Positions 17,382-28,474 of a DNA stretch of 64,000 bases are shown here, piece after piece (the stretch's first letter is position 1; each line of letters opens with the position of its first letter). The DNA is taken from assembly GCA_016191525.1 (NCBI GenBank), contig JACPOK010000019.1:1-64000 (forward strand), in the 5' to 3' direction. Both the position numbers and the translations under genes were made by a program. The DNA comes from Burkholderiales bacterium (GTDB lineage: Bacteria; Pseudomonadota; Gammaproteobacteria; Burkholderiales; Burkholderiaceae_C). The notes under the pieces are model-generated. The model had not been told where the DNA came from. It was given only the letters and a program-made list of their open reading frames with translations, and ran no database searches.

Positions 17382-18015
17382 ATTCACGCAACCCGTAGTT
17401 ATCGACGAGTGTTGGAGTTCCACCAAGTTTGTCCCGACAATGTGCAATCCAGACGTCCGGGTGCGGTCTGTACAGTTCTTCCCGGCCGGCTTCATGATCG
17501 GCAAGCGGCGCTAAAAAATTCACGGCAAACCCCGTCTTACTGGATCTTGCCATCGCACCCAACGTATTGGCGACGTGCTGGTGCCAACGGTCGCTTGCAT
17601 GGTAAAGCTTCACATTGAAAATGCCGCTAGCCACTGCATAGTCCGCTGAACGAGACGGCGTCGCCCCCTCTTCAAACTGTACGCCGGGATGGCGTTTCCA
17701 CTTTTTTCGGGCGTGCGCAATCATTTCTGGAACGAGGTCCAGGCCGAGGTAGTCGATGTTGGCGCGGCCAAACCTCTTTGAGAGAAATCCGACCAACGCG
17801 CCGTAGCCACAACCGAAATCGTGCAGTGAAAACGGATTGCCGGGCTCGATAAGCCGAGCCAGCTGAACAAACCGAAGTTCTTGGGTGGGTACGCAAGTCC
17901 AGTCCACGCCAAGGGGCGTGGGGCCGAATCTGGAAATCTTCGCCGCATAGTAGTTGGCGATGTCAGCGTGGACATCGTCAAGCTGCGGCCGCATGGCCGC
18001 AGCCTTGTTCATCAC
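17359..18015 (-). CDS. Class I SAM-dependent methyltransferase
   Basis: A 218-residue protein with the SAM-binding motif I HDFGCGYGALVGFL near residue 67, an acidic end of strand 2 (YLGLDLVPEM) and a post-motif region with VASGIFNVK. The substrate is unknown. Sixteen bases separate it from the upstream unknown gene at 18032-18532, so the two likely form an operon. The start ATG at 18015 is followed by a second ATG and a third at codon 8; the first is kept but not certain. Base composition is lower in GC than the surrounding chromosome. Confidence 0.82.
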   Translation of the reverse strand: MMNKAAAMRPQLDDVHADIANYYAAKISRFGPTPLGVDWTCVPTQELRFVQLARLIEPGNPFSLHDFGCGYGALVGFLSKRFGRANIDYLGLDLVPEMIAHARKKWKRHPGVQFEEGATPSRSADYAVASGIFNVKLYHASDRWHQHVANTLGAMARSSKTGFAVNFLAPLADHEAGREELYRPHPDVWIAHCRDKLGGTPTLVDNYGLREFTLLVRA

Positions 18016-18031
18016 GCTCTCTCCGAGACTA

Positions 18032-18532
18032 CTACTTCTTGGCCTTCGAGGCTTTCGCAGCAGATTCGGGCTGCATCGGAACCGAAATGGTCAAGTAATC
18101 AACGTTCAGGTAGAAGACCGGGCGGCTCTTGTCCGTGATCATGACGCGCGAGTTTTCTTTGGCGCCCCGCATGTCATGCGACGTGAAATAGACCGGGAGC
18201 GGCTTCTTGGATGCTAGGTTCTTGATGAGGGCGTTGACTACGGCCACATCGCCGTTTTGCCCAGCCTTGTTGGAATCGTGTTTCTTCAGGTTGTCCAAAT
18301 ACCTGTGCCAACGGTTTTTCACATCGTTGTTGAAGGCTCCGACATTCAGGACGGAGACGCTTGTCTTGAACGAGCGACCTTTCTTGAAAATCTTGAACTC
18401 CTTTTGCAGGGCGATCATTTCTTCTATGCCGCCGTAATGCGATTCCTTGCCTTGCGGCGGGGCAAATCTGACATTCAGTTCGCCGAGCAAGCTACCAACA
18501 TAAATGTCGTGCTCCTGCAGAAAATAGCCCAT
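18032..18532 (-). CDS. Protein of unknown function, Lys-rich
   Basis: A 166-residue soluble protein with no signal peptide and no motif that I recognise. It is rich in Lys and ends in an AAKASKAKK tail. The start is well supported: AGGAG sits seven bases before ATG, and a promoter-like region with paired palindromes lies upstream. It is the first gene of a two-gene unit with the methyltransferase. Codon use (many A/T third positions) is unlike the rest of the window and suggests recent transfer. No function is proposed. Confidence 0.75.
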   Translation of the reverse strand: MGYFLQEHDIYVGSLLGELNVRFAPPQGKESHYGGIEEMIALQKEFKIFKKGRSFKTSVSVLNVGAFNNDVKNRWHRYLDNLKKHDSNKAGQNGDVAVVNALIKNLASKKPLPVYFTSHDMRGAKENSRVMITDKSRPVFYLNVDYLTISVPMQPESAAKASKAKK

Positions 18533-18543
18533 GAAATTCTCCT

Positions 18544-18634
18544 AGCCGAGGGTGTGTGCGAGTTAATACGTTACGGTTGCAACAGGTTGCAACGGGTAGT
18601 GTACGCACCGGTCGCTGGGATGCAACCCTCGGCT
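18544..18634. repeat. Inverted repeat flanking the promoter of the unknown gene
   Basis: AGCCGAGGGT at 18544-18553 is repeated in inverted form as ACCCTCGGCT at 18625-18634, 71 bases apart. Weaker complementary bases continue inside (TGTGCG and CGCAC). The remainder of this 229-base gap, up to the end of phhA at 18762, shows no gene or further clear signal. Confidence 0.5.
18563..18592 (-). promoter_or_regulatory. Promoter-like region with tandem GTTGCAAC palindromes
   Basis: On the minus strand TTGCAA (18592-18587) and TATTAA (18568-18563) are 18 bases apart, a plausible sigma-70 promoter for the unknown gene at 18532. Two identical palindromes GTTGCAAC (18576-18583 and 18586-18593) lie 10 bases apart, one helical turn; one covers the -35 element and the other the spacer. 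They could bind a repressor. An inverted repeat (18544-18553 with 18625-18634) flanks the region. Confidence 0.5.
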
Positions 18635-18761
18635 GGCTATCAGCTGCAGCATGTCATCACAAGTGAGGACGCGACTCGAGCTGACTGTTGTTTAGTCGCA
18701 AAAGTAAGGGACCCCGTCAGACTTGGGAACATGCCCGGCATCCTCGGTGGTCAGCTGAGCG

Positions 18762-19583
18762 TCACGCATCGGGATCCAGTTCCCCCAACCCCTTCACCCT
18801 CTGATACACCGGCGCAAAATCCGGTGCCGTCTTGTCAAACAGCTCCTGGAAATTGTCGATGACGAAGTAGGTCTGCTGGTAGCTGTCGATCTTGTAGCGC
18901 GTGCGCATCACGCGCTCGATGTCCAGGGGCAGGCGCTGGGGTTCGGGGCTTTGCACCGAGTAGCGCAGTTCGCCTGCCGAACTCAGGATGCCGGCGCCGT
19001 ACGCGCGTATGCCATCGGGCTGGCGGATCAGGCCGAACTCGATGGTGTACCAGTACAGGCGGCTGAGCAGCTCACAGGCGTCCAGCCGGTGCGCCTTCAG
19101 GCCGCCCTTGCCGTATTCCTGCATGTGGTCGGCAAAGACCGGATTGAACAGCAGCGGCACGTGGCCAAACAGGTCGTGGAAGACGTCCGGCTCCACGATG
19201 TAGTCAAACTCTTCCGGCTTCCTGATCCAGTCCGTCACGGGAAACTTGCGGTTGGCCAGCAGGGTGAAGAACGGCACCTCGGGTATCAGGCCGGGCACGG
19301 TGACGATTTCCCAGCGCGTGGCCTTGTGCAGCCGCTCGTTGATGTCGTCGAAGCGCGGTATGTGGTCGCTCGCGCCCAGCGAGGGCAGGGCGCGGATGAA
19401 TTCGTCGCAGGCCAGGCCCGGCAGCAGCGCGGCCTGGCGCTCGTACAGGCGGCGGTAGGTGTCGTGGTCGGCAGCCGTGTAGCCGGCGTAATCCTGCGGG
19501 CAGGTGTAGTCCGCTCCCGCCCGCGAATAGTCGCCGCGCGGCGGGCGTTCGCTGGCGCCATAGACGACGGGTTCAACAGCCAT
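18762..19583 (-). CDS. phhA: Phenylalanine 4-monooxygenase
   Basis: A 273-residue aromatic amino acid hydroxylase, the usual length of the single-domain bacterial enzyme. It turns phenylalanine into tyrosine with oxygen, non-haem iron and a pterin. The iron ligands can be seen: the two His in FHDLFGHVPLL and the Glu in YWYTIEFGLI. It lies 14 bases downstream of hpd, so the two form an operon for phenylalanine and tyrosine breakdown. The divergent Lrp-type gene is a likely regulator. No pterin-carbinolamine dehydratase (phhB) is present in the window. Confidence 0.95.
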   Translation of the reverse strand: MAVEPVVYGASERPPRGDYSRAGADYTCPQDYAGYTAADHDTYRRLYERQAALLPGLACDEFIRALPSLGASDHIPRFDDINERLHKATRWEIVTVPGLIPEVPFFTLLANRKFPVTDWIRKPEEFDYIVEPDVFHDLFGHVPLLFNPVFADHMQEYGKGGLKAHRLDACELLSRLYWYTIEFGLIRQPDGIRAYGAGILSSAGELRYSVQSPEPQRLPLDIERVMRTRYKIDSYQQTYFVIDNFQELFDKTAPDFAPVYQRVKGLGELDPDA

Positions 19584-19597
19584 GGTTTTTTCCCGGA

Positions 19598-20725
19598 TTA
19601 TTTCTTCGCTTCCAGCACGCCGCGGCGCACCTGGTCCAGCTCCATCGTCTCGAACAGCGCCTTGAAGTTGCCTTCGCCAAAGCCCTCGTTGCCCTTGCGC
19701 TGGATGAATTCGAAAAAGATCGGGCCCAGCTGGTTCTCGCTGAAGATCTGCAGCAGCAGCTCACCCGGCGTGCCGTCCACCAGGATGTTGCGCGCCTGCA
19801 GGCCGCCTATGTCTTCCTTCAGGCCCGGGATGCGCTTGGGCAGCAGCTCGTAATAGGTCTCGCTGGTGTCCAGCAGCTTCACGCCGCTCATTTGCAGCGC
19901 GTCCACGGTGTCGTACAAATTGGTGGAGCCCATGGCAATGTGCTGGATGCCTTCGCCGCGGTACTTGTCCAGGTACTCCTGGATCTGGCCCGACTTTTCG
20001 TTGCCCTCTTCATTGATCGGGATGCGGATCTTGCCGCAGGGGCTGGTCATGGCCTTGCTCTTCACGCCGGTGGACTGGCCCTCGATGTCAAAGTAGCGCA
20101 CCTCGCGGAAGTTGAACAGGCGCTCGTAAAAACCGGCCCACTCGTCCATGCGGCCGCGGTGCACGTTGTGCGTGAGGTGATCGATGTAGGTCAGGCCGTG
20201 GCCCGCGGGATTCAATTCGGCGCCCGGCAGCGGCTCGAAGTCCACGTCGAAGAAGCCGATGTTGCCGATGTCGCCTTCCTTCGCGCCGTTTTTGCCCCGC
20301 CACTTGTCGATGAAATAGATGATCGAGTCGCCGATGCCCTTGATGGCCGGGATATTCAGCTCGCCAGGGCCGGCGGTATTCGCGTAGCCCCACGCGCCCA
20401 GCGAAATGGCGCGCTCATAGGCCGCCTTGGCGTCTTTCACGCGGAACGCGATGGCGCAGACGCTGGGGCCGTGCAGGCGCGCGAAGCGCTGGGCAAAGCT
20501 GTCCGGCTCGGCGTTGATGATGAAGTTGATGCCGCCCTGGCGGTACAGCGTCACGTTCTTGTGGCGGTGCTTTGCGATCGGCTTGAAGCCCATGCGCTCG
20601 AACACCTCGCCCATGGCGGCCGGCTGCGGCGCGGCGTATTCGATGAACTCGAATCCGTCCGTGCCCATCGGGTTGTCCCAGGTGGTGGCGGGTTGCAGGG
20701 CTTGCTGCGGCAGGGGTGCGTTCAT
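19598..20725 (-). CDS. hpd: 4-Hydroxyphenylpyruvate dioxygenase
   Basis: A 375-residue enzyme of two VOC domains that converts 4-hydroxyphenylpyruvate to homogentisate. The iron ligands lie in DHLTHNV (first His), IQHIAMGS (second His) and the C-terminal LLLQIFSEN to FFEFIQRKG region (Glu). The Gly/Phe-rich C-terminal helix that gates the active site is present. It is the first gene of the hpd-phhA unit. The ATG at 20725 gives the normal family length. Confidence 0.95.
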   Translation of the reverse strand: MNAPLPQQALQPATTWDNPMGTDGFEFIEYAAPQPAAMGEVFERMGFKPIAKHRHKNVTLYRQGGINFIINAEPDSFAQRFARLHGPSVCAIAFRVKDAKAAYERAISLGAWGYANTAGPGELNIPAIKGIGDSIIYFIDKWRGKNGAKEGDIGNIGFFDVDFEPLPGAELNPAGHGLTYIDHLTHNVHRGRMDEWAGFYERLFNFREVRYFDIEGQSTGVKSKAMTSPCGKIRIPINEEGNEKSGQIQEYLDKYRGEGIQHIAMGSTNLYDTVDALQMSGVKLLDTSETYYELLPKRIPGLKEDIGGLQARNILVDGTPGELLLQIFSENQLGPIFFEFIQRKGNEGFGEGNFKALFETMELDQVRRGVLEAKK

Positions 20726-20833
20726 GGCGTCTCCAAAAGGTCCGGCTCAATCCATGAACTGTAAAACGCCAAGCGGTCATTTTTTCGCCGACTTTGAGCA
20801 AAATAGACACGCTGGGCGCCGTAAAATTGCGTC
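20726..20833. promoter_or_regulatory. Divergent promoter region, hpd-phhA / Lrp-type regulator
   Basis: This 108-base gap separates two divergent units. An imperfect inverted pattern, ATTTTTTCGCC near 20779 and GGCGCCGTAAAAT near 20815, has the A/T-flanked form often bound by Lrp/AsnC proteins. It lies close to the regulator's own start. The operator assignment is inference by position and pattern. Confidence 0.35.
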
Positions 20834-21316
20834 ATGAGCGAACTCCCCGCACTCGATAAGCTCGACAAGGCCATCCTGCGCTGCCTGCAGCAAAACGGCC
20901 GCGAAACTTACGATGTGATCGGCCAGGAGGTCAGCCTCTCCTCCAGCGCGGTGCTGCGCCGGGTCAAGCGCATGGAAGAGGCCGGCGTGATCGACCGCTA
21001 TGTGGCGCTGGTCAGGCCCGAGGCGGTAGGCCTGGGGCTCACGGCCTACCTCAATGTGCGGCTGGAAAAGCACACCGAAAGCCACAAGCGCAACCCCATG
21101 GACGTGTTTCGCGCCAGCGTGCAGGCGTGGCCCGAGGTGGTGGAGTGTGCTTCCCTCACCGGCGACATGGACTACCTGCTGCGCGTGGTGGTGCAGGACA
21201 TGGCGCACTACAGCCGCTTCATCATGGACACCCTGCTCAAGCACCCCAGCGTGCAGGACTGCAAGACCAGCTTCGTGCTCGACCGGGTGAAAGCCACCAC
21301 CGCCGTGCCCGTGTAG
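20834..21316 (+). CDS. Lrp/AsnC-family transcriptional regulator
   Basis: A 160-residue regulator with an N-terminal helix-turn-helix (LDKAILRCLQQNGRETYDVIGQ, SSSAVLRRVKRMEEAGVI) and a C-terminal RAM domain (LTGDMDYLLRVVVQDMAHY). It is transcribed away from hpd-phhA across a 108-base gap. This arrangement suggests that it senses an aromatic amino acid and controls that operon, in line with PhhR/BkdR-like practice in other proteobacteria, where Lrp types act on neighbouring catabolic genes. Confidence 0.9.
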   Translation: MSELPALDKLDKAILRCLQQNGRETYDVIGQEVSLSSSAVLRRVKRMEEAGVIDRYVALVRPEAVGLGLTAYLNVRLEKHTESHKRNPMDVFRASVQAWPEVVECASLTGDMDYLLRVVVQDMAHYSRFIMDTLLKHPSVQDCKTSFVLDRVKATTAVPV

Positions 21317-21413
21317 GGCAAATGGATTCGTTATTTCTAGGTAGAACTACCTGACAGTGCTGATCCGGACTTAATGGGCTTTCAATACTGGGGAAAACCC
21401 GTACATTGAGCTC

Positions 21414-22070
21414 ATGGTCGAAACCAAGGAAATTCCGCGCAGCTCCGTGATCGTGCCCATCCGGTCGCTGGGCCCCAGCCACAGGGAGCGCATCGCCGCG
21501 CACCTGCAGGCGCTGGACGAGCACGACCGTTACCTGCGCTTCGGCTACCCAGCCAACGACGAGCAGATCCAGCGTTATACGCAGGGGCTGGACTTCGACC
21601 GCGACGAAATCTTCGGCATCTACAACCGCAAGCTCGAACTCATCGCCATGGCCCACCTGGCGTTCAGCAAGGACCCCGGTATGCGCTCGTGCGCCGAATT
21701 CGGCGTGTCGGTGCTGAAGAAGGCCCGCGGCCGCGGTTACGGCGCGCGCCTGTTCGAGCGGGCCACCATCCACGCGCGCAACGAAGGGGTGGACATGCTG
21801 TTCATCCACGCGCTGACCGAGAACACCGCGATGATCAAGATCGCGCGCAACGCCGGCGCCACGCTGGAGCGCGCCGGCTCCGAGACCGATGCGCACCTGC
21901 GGCTGGTGCCCGCCACGCTGGACAGCCGCATGACCGAAATGGTCGAAGAGCAGATCGCAATCACTGACTACCGGCTCAAGGTGCAGGCGCGCAACTTCTG
22001 GGACTTTCTTTCCGGCATGCAGGAAGTGCGGCAGGGCGTGCGCGACGGCCGCCACAAGTCCGGGAACTAG
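21414..22070 (+). CDS. GNAT-family N-acetyltransferase
   Basis: A 218-residue protein with the acetyl-CoA-binding pattern RGRGYGARLFERA near residue 105 and the following helix motif TENTAMIKIARNAGA. The substrate is unknown. The last 40 residues form a polar helical tail beyond the usual GNAT fold. The start ATG at 21414 follows AT-rich DNA. It stands alone; corC follows after 89 bases. Confidence 0.88.
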   Translation: MVETKEIPRSSVIVPIRSLGPSHRERIAAHLQALDEHDRYLRFGYPANDEQIQRYTQGLDFDRDEIFGIYNRKLELIAMAHLAFSKDPGMRSCAEFGVSVLKKARGRGYGARLFERATIHARNEGVDMLFIHALTENTAMIKIARNAGATLERAGSETDAHLRLVPATLDSRMTEMVEEQIAITDYRLKVQARNFWDFLSGMQEVRQGVRDGRHKSGN

Positions 22071-22159
22071 CGCGTACCACGCGGGCGGCGAGCGTGGGGG
22101 CCACATTCTTCCGCTATCCTAGTCATCCCTTCACTACCGCACGTCCTGCACCCTAGGCT

Positions 22160-23038
22160 GTGTCCGACCCGCACCCTGCGCGCGTCTCCCCCGAAAAGGA
22201 AGACAAGCGCACCTTCCTGCAAAAAATTGCAGAGTTCATCCACCCCGGTCCGGATTCCCGGGCGGAGCTGATCGAAACCCTGGCGGATGCCGAGGACAAC
22301 GACGTGATCGGCGCGGAGTCGCGCGTCATGCTCGAAGGCGTGATCCGGCTGGCCGACCTGACGGCCGGCGACGTGATGGTCGCCGCCCCGCGCATGGACC
22401 TGATCAACATCGACGCGCCCTACGACGAGATGCTGCACGTGGTGATCGACACCGCGCACTCGCGCTTCCCGGTCTACGAAGGCGACCGCGAGAACATCAT
22501 CGGCATCCTGCTGGCCAAGGACCTGCTCAAGCTGCAGCGAGCGCCCGAGCTCAACATCCGTGCCCTCCTGCGGCCCGCGGCCTTTGTGCCTGAAAGCAAG
22601 GGCCTGAACGACCTGCTGCGCGAGTTCCGGGGCAACCGCAACCACCAGGCCATCGTGATCGACGAGTTCGGCCGCGTGGCCGGGCTTATCACCATCGAGG
22701 ACGTGCTCGAGCAGATCGTCGGCGAGATCGAGGACGAGTTCGACATTCCCGAGGACGAGGGCGACATCTTCGGCCTGGCCGACCGCACCTATCGCGTCAG
22801 CGGCGACACCTCGATCGAACGCGTCAACGAGGCGTTCGCCGTCACCCTGGCCGCGACCAACGCGGAGCAGGCTTTCGACACCATCGGCGGGCTGATAGCC
22901 CACGAGATGGGGCATGTGCCCAAGCGCGGTGAACACCACACGCTCGCGGGCCTCAACTTTGTCGTGCTGCACACCAAGGGCGGCGCGGTACGCTGGTTCA
23001 AGGTATCGCCGGTGGCGGACGACGACAAGACGGGCTGA
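22160..23038 (+). CDS. corC: CorC/HlyC-type CBS-domain protein
   Basis: A 292-residue cytoplasmic protein with two CBS domains (about residues 70-190) and a C-terminal CorC_HlyC domain (about 205-285). It has no transmembrane part, as in the YbeX/CorC group linked to magnesium/cobalt efflux and ribosome function. The start is a GTG at 22160; no ATG fits. Lnt follows five bases after the stop, an order conserved in many proteobacteria, which supports both calls. Confidence 0.92.
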   Translation: MSDPHPARVSPEKEDKRTFLQKIAEFIHPGPDSRAELIETLADAEDNDVIGAESRVMLEGVIRLADLTAGDVMVAAPRMDLINIDAPYDEMLHVVIDTAHSRFPVYEGDRENIIGILLAKDLLKLQRAPELNIRALLRPAAFVPESKGLNDLLREFRGNRNHQAIVIDEFGRVAGLITIEDVLEQIVGEIEDEFDIPEDEGDIFGLADRTYRVSGDTSIERVNEAFAVTLAATNAEQAFDTIGGLIAHEMGHVPKRGEHHTLAGLNFVVLHTKGGAVRWFKVSPVADDDKTG

Positions 23039-24565
23039 ACCGCTTGCTGGCGCGGCTTCTTCCGTTCGCAATCGCGTTGCTCGCGGGGCTGGCGCAGGCC
23101 GCCGCCATGGCCGCGCCCTGGAACGGCCAGCCGCAATGGTGGCTTCAGCTGCTGTCGCTGGGCGCGTTGGCCTGGCTGCTGCAGCGCCAGCCGTCGTGGC
23201 GCACCGCGTTCCTTCTGGGCTGGACATTCGCCACCGCGTGGCTCACCGCCACGTTCTGGTGGCTGTTCATTTCCATGCACACCTATGGCGGCCTGCCTGC
23301 GCCACTGGCTGCCATCGCGGTGCTGGCGCTGGCGGCCTTCCTCGCGCTTTATTACGCCGCGGCCTCAGGTGCATTCGCGGCGCTGGCCCGCACCAGCCAT
23401 TCGTGGGGCGCTATCGTTTTTGCAGCACTCTGGACGCTTGCCGAGCTGCTGCGCGGCAGCCTGTTCACCGGTTTCCCCTGGGGCGCGGGGGGCTACGCGC
23501 ACGTGGACGGGCCGCTGGCCGGCTACGCGCCTTGGGTCGGCGCCTACGGCATGTGCCTGCTGGCCGCACTGATCGCGGCCGGCATCGCGGGCATCGTGCG
23601 CTACCACCTGGCTGCTGCCGCAGCGCCGGTGGGCGCGCTCATCGTCGGCCTGCTGCTGGCGCAGTCCAGCGGCTACACCGTGGACGCGGGCAGCGCCTCC
23701 GTCACGCTGTTGCAGGGCAATATCCCGCAGGACGAGAAGTTCCAGGGCGGCACCGGCGTGCCGCGCGCGCTCAACTGGTATGGGCAGCAATTGCGTGACG
23801 CGGCAACCTCTTTGGTCGTCGCTCCCGAAACAGCCATTCCCGTGCTGCCGCAACAGTTGCCCGACGGTTACCTGAGCGCGGTGACGCAACGCTTCTTCGA
23901 GGGCCGGCAGGCGGCCATGATCGGCATCCCGCTGGGCAACGCCACCGAGGGCTACACCAACTCGGTCATCGGCATGATGCCCGGCGCAGCTGAAAACCTG
24001 TATCACTACGACAAGCATCACCTGGTGCCGTTCGGCGAGTTCATCCCGCCGCTGTTCCGCTGGTTCACCGACCTGATGAACATCCCGCTGGGCGACTTCA
24101 ACCGCGGCGCCGTGGGCCAGCCTTCCTTCGAGTGGCAGGGCCAGCGTTTCGCGCCCAACATCTGCTACGAGGATTTGTTCGGCGAAGAGCTCGGCGCGCG
24201 TTTCGCCGACGCGCAAGCCGCGCCCACGGTCTTCGTCAACGTCAGCAATATCGGCTGGTTCGGCGACAGCCTGGCCATCGACCAGCACCTGGCCATCAGC
24301 CGCCTGCGCGCGCTCGAGTTCGAGCGGCCCATGCTGCGCGCCACCAACACCGGCGCCACGGCCATCATTGACTACCAGGGCCGCGTGACGCATTCGCTGC
24401 CGCGCCTCACGCGTGGCGTGCTGGTGGGCGAGGTGCAGGGCCGCAACGGCATCACGCCCTATGCCTGGTGGGTGTCGCGCGCGGGGCTTTGGCCCCTGTG
24501 GTTGCTGGCGGCGTTGGTGGTCGCGGGCGCGGCATGGGTGCGCAAGCGCCCGCCGGAAGACGTGC

Positions 24566-26300
<1,735 letters not shown>

Positions 26301-26320
<20 letters not shown>

Positions 26321-27176
26321 CCTTGCGCCTCCACATGAAAGCCAGCGACAGGCCGCTGACGATGTGCCAGATGCCCCACAGGCTGGCGATGGTCACCATG
26401 CCCAGGTCGCTGTTGAACTGCACCGCGATGATGCCCAGCGCCAGCCCCGAATTCTGCATGCCGCCTTCGATCATCACCGCGCGCCGGTCGCGCTCGGTCA
26501 CGCGCATGGCCACACTGGTGATCCAGCCGAAGAACAGGCCGCTGGCGTTGTGCAGCACCACGATCAGCAGCATGGGCAGCAGGCCCAGCGTGAGCATCTG
26601 GCGCTCCTTGATGAGGCCCAGCACGATGAAAGCCAGCAGCGCGAACAGCGCGAAGTTGGCCAGCGGCTTCTGGATGCGCGCCGTCAGTCGGGGCAACTGG
26701 TGCGAAACCAGCAGGCCCAGCGCCATGGGAATCGCCAGCAGGAGCAGCAGGCTGATCCAGATGTCCGAGGCATCGATGGATAGCGTGCGCAGCCAGGAGG
26801 CGGTGGCCGGGTTGGTCGCCACCATCCAGCTGAAGTTGAAGGGCGTGGCGAATAGGGCGATAACGCTGGCCACGGCCGATACGCTCACGGACAGTGCCGT
26901 GTTCCCCCGCCCGAAGTGGGTGATGACGTTGCTGAGCGAGCCGCCCGGGCAGGCCGCCACCAGGATCATGGCGGCTTCCACGTTGGGCGGCAGGTCCAGC
27001 AGCAGCGTGGCCGCCCAGGTGCCCACCGGCAGCAGGATGAACTGGGGAATCAGACCGGCGACGACGGCTCGCGGCTGTTGCGCCACCCGGCGGAAGTCGT
27101 CCACCTTGAGCTCCAGCGCCACCGAAAACACCATGGTGGCCAGCACCAGGCTCAGGATCAGTTGTTGTGTGGTCAT
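26301..27176 (-). CDS. Bile acid:sodium symporter (BASS) family transporter
   Basis: A 291-residue integral membrane protein with about nine to ten hydrophobic helices. The family pattern includes [15 protein letters not shown] near residue 77 and [13 protein letters not shown] near residue 237, the two sodium-site cross-over regions. It likely imports an organic anion with sodium. The downstream amidohydrolase overlaps it by 20 bases, so the transported compound may be the amidohydrolase substrate. This is inference. Confidence 0.88.
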
Positions 27177-27269
27177 CCCTGTCTCCTCGTGACCCCAAGG
27201 GTAGCCGGGCCGCAGCCCGTAAAATCAAGGGTTTACGCCGGTTCCCACGCAGTCTTGCGCATCGCACAC

Positions 27270-28175
27270 ATGTTGACCTTCCAGCAAATCATCCTGAAAT
27301 TGCAGTCCTACTGGGACGCGCAAGGCTGCGCGCTGCTGCAGCCCTACGACATGGAAGTGGGAGCCGGCACCTCGCACACGGCCACCTTCCTGCGCGCCCT
27401 GGGCCCCGAGCCATGGAAGGCCGCCTACGTGCAGCCCAGCCGCCGACCCAAGGACGGCCGGTATGGCGAGAACCCGAACCGCCTGCAGCACTACTACCAG
27501 TACCAGGTGGTCCTGAAGCCGGCGCCGGCCAACATCCTCGAGCTGTACCTCGGTTCGCTGGAAGCGCTGGGGTTCGATTTGAAGAAGAACGACATCCGCT
27601 TCGTCGAGGACGACTGGGAGAACCCCACGCTGGGCGCCTGGGGCCTGGGGTGGGAGGTGTGGCTGAACGGCATGGAAGTCACGCAGTTCACCTACTTCCA
27701 GCAGGTGGGCGGCATCGACTGCAAGCCCATCACCGGCGAAATCACTTACGGCCTGGAGCGCCTGGCCATGTACCTGCAGGGCGTGGACAACGTCTACAAC
27801 CTGAAGTGGACCGAGGGCCTGAGCTACGGCGACGTCTACAAGCAGAACGAGGTGGAGCAATCCACCTACAACTTCGAGCACAGCGACGCCGACTTCCTGT
27901 TCACCGCGTTCACCGCGCATGAGAAACAGGCCAAACACCTGATGGAACAGCAGTTGGCGCTGCCGGCGTATGAACAGGTGCTGAAGGCCGCGCACAGCTT
28001 CAATCTGCTGGACGCGCGCGGCGCCATCAGCGTGACCGAACGCGCCGCCTATATCGGCCGCATCCGCAACCTGGCCCGCGCCGTGGCGCAGAGCTACTAC
28101 GACAGCCGCGAGCGGCTGGGCTTCCCGATGGCACCGCCCGAGTGGGTGGCGCAGATGACGAAGAAGGCCGCCTGA
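27270..28175 (+). CDS. glyQ: Glycyl-tRNA synthetase alpha subunit
   Basis: A 301-residue catalytic subunit of the tetrameric bacterial glycyl-tRNA synthetase. The start [20 protein letters not shown] is diagnostic, and class II motifs lie in [17 protein letters not shown] and the [10 protein letters not shown] motif 3. The ATG at 27270 gives the standard length; longer in-frame reading upstream would cover the neighbouring transporter gene. Its stop overlaps the start of a small ABM-domain gene, which is placed before glyS. Confidence 0.97.
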   Translation: MLTFQQIILKLQSYWDAQGCALLQPYDMEVGAGTSHTATFLRALGPEPWKAAYVQPSRRPKDGRYGENPNRLQHYYQYQVVLKPAPANILELYLGSLEALGFDLKKNDIRFVEDDWENPTLGAWGLGWEVWLNGMEVTQFTYFQQVGGIDCKPITGEITYGLERLAMYLQGVDNVYNLKWTEGLSYGDVYKQNEVEQSTYNFEHSDADFLFTAFTAHEKQAKHLMEQQLALPAYEQVLKAAHSFNLLDARGAISVTERAAYIGRIRNLARAVAQSYYDSRERLGFPMAPPEWVAQMTKKAA

Positions 28176-28471
28176 TGATTCTTGAAATCGCGCAACTTCA
28201 GGTCAAGCCGGGCGAGACGGCTGCTTTTGAAGCCGCCTTCAGGCAGGCGCAGGCCATCATTTCGTCCATGGGCGGCTACCTGGGGCATGAGCTGCAGCGC
28301 TGCATCGAAAACGACCACCAGTACATGCTGCTGGTGCGCTGGGACACGCTGGAAGACCACACCGTGGGCTTTCGCCAGTCCGCGCAATACCAGGAATGGC
28401 GCAAGCTTTTGCACCATTTCTACGACCCTTTCCCCACGGTGCTGCACTACGCGGCCACCGACCTGAAGTAA
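28175..28471 (+). CDS. Antibiotic biosynthesis monooxygenase (ABM)-domain protein
   Basis: A 98-residue single-domain protein with the dimeric alpha-beta barrel pattern (EIAQLQVKPGETAAFEAAF, then HELQRCIENDHQYMLLVRWDTLEDH). Members include small monooxygenases and stress proteins; activity here is unknown. It starts at a TGATG overlap with glyQ and ends three bases before glyS, so its expression is tied to the glycyl-tRNA synthetase operon. Confidence 0.88.
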   Translation: MILEIAQLQVKPGETAAFEAAFRQAQAIISSMGGYLGHELQRCIENDHQYMLLVRWDTLEDHTVGFRQSAQYQEWRKLLHHFYDPFPTVLHYAATDLK

Positions 28472-28474
28472 GCC

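Noticed and set aside
22067..23227. Antisense open frame (386 residues) opposite corC
   Set aside because: corC is supported by CBS domains and by adjacency to lnt; the antisense frame has none.
23405..23425. GCTATCGTTTTTGCAGCA in lnt as another copy of the palindromic repeat
   Set aside because: Only a few bases match, and the encoded residues fit the normal Lnt helix.
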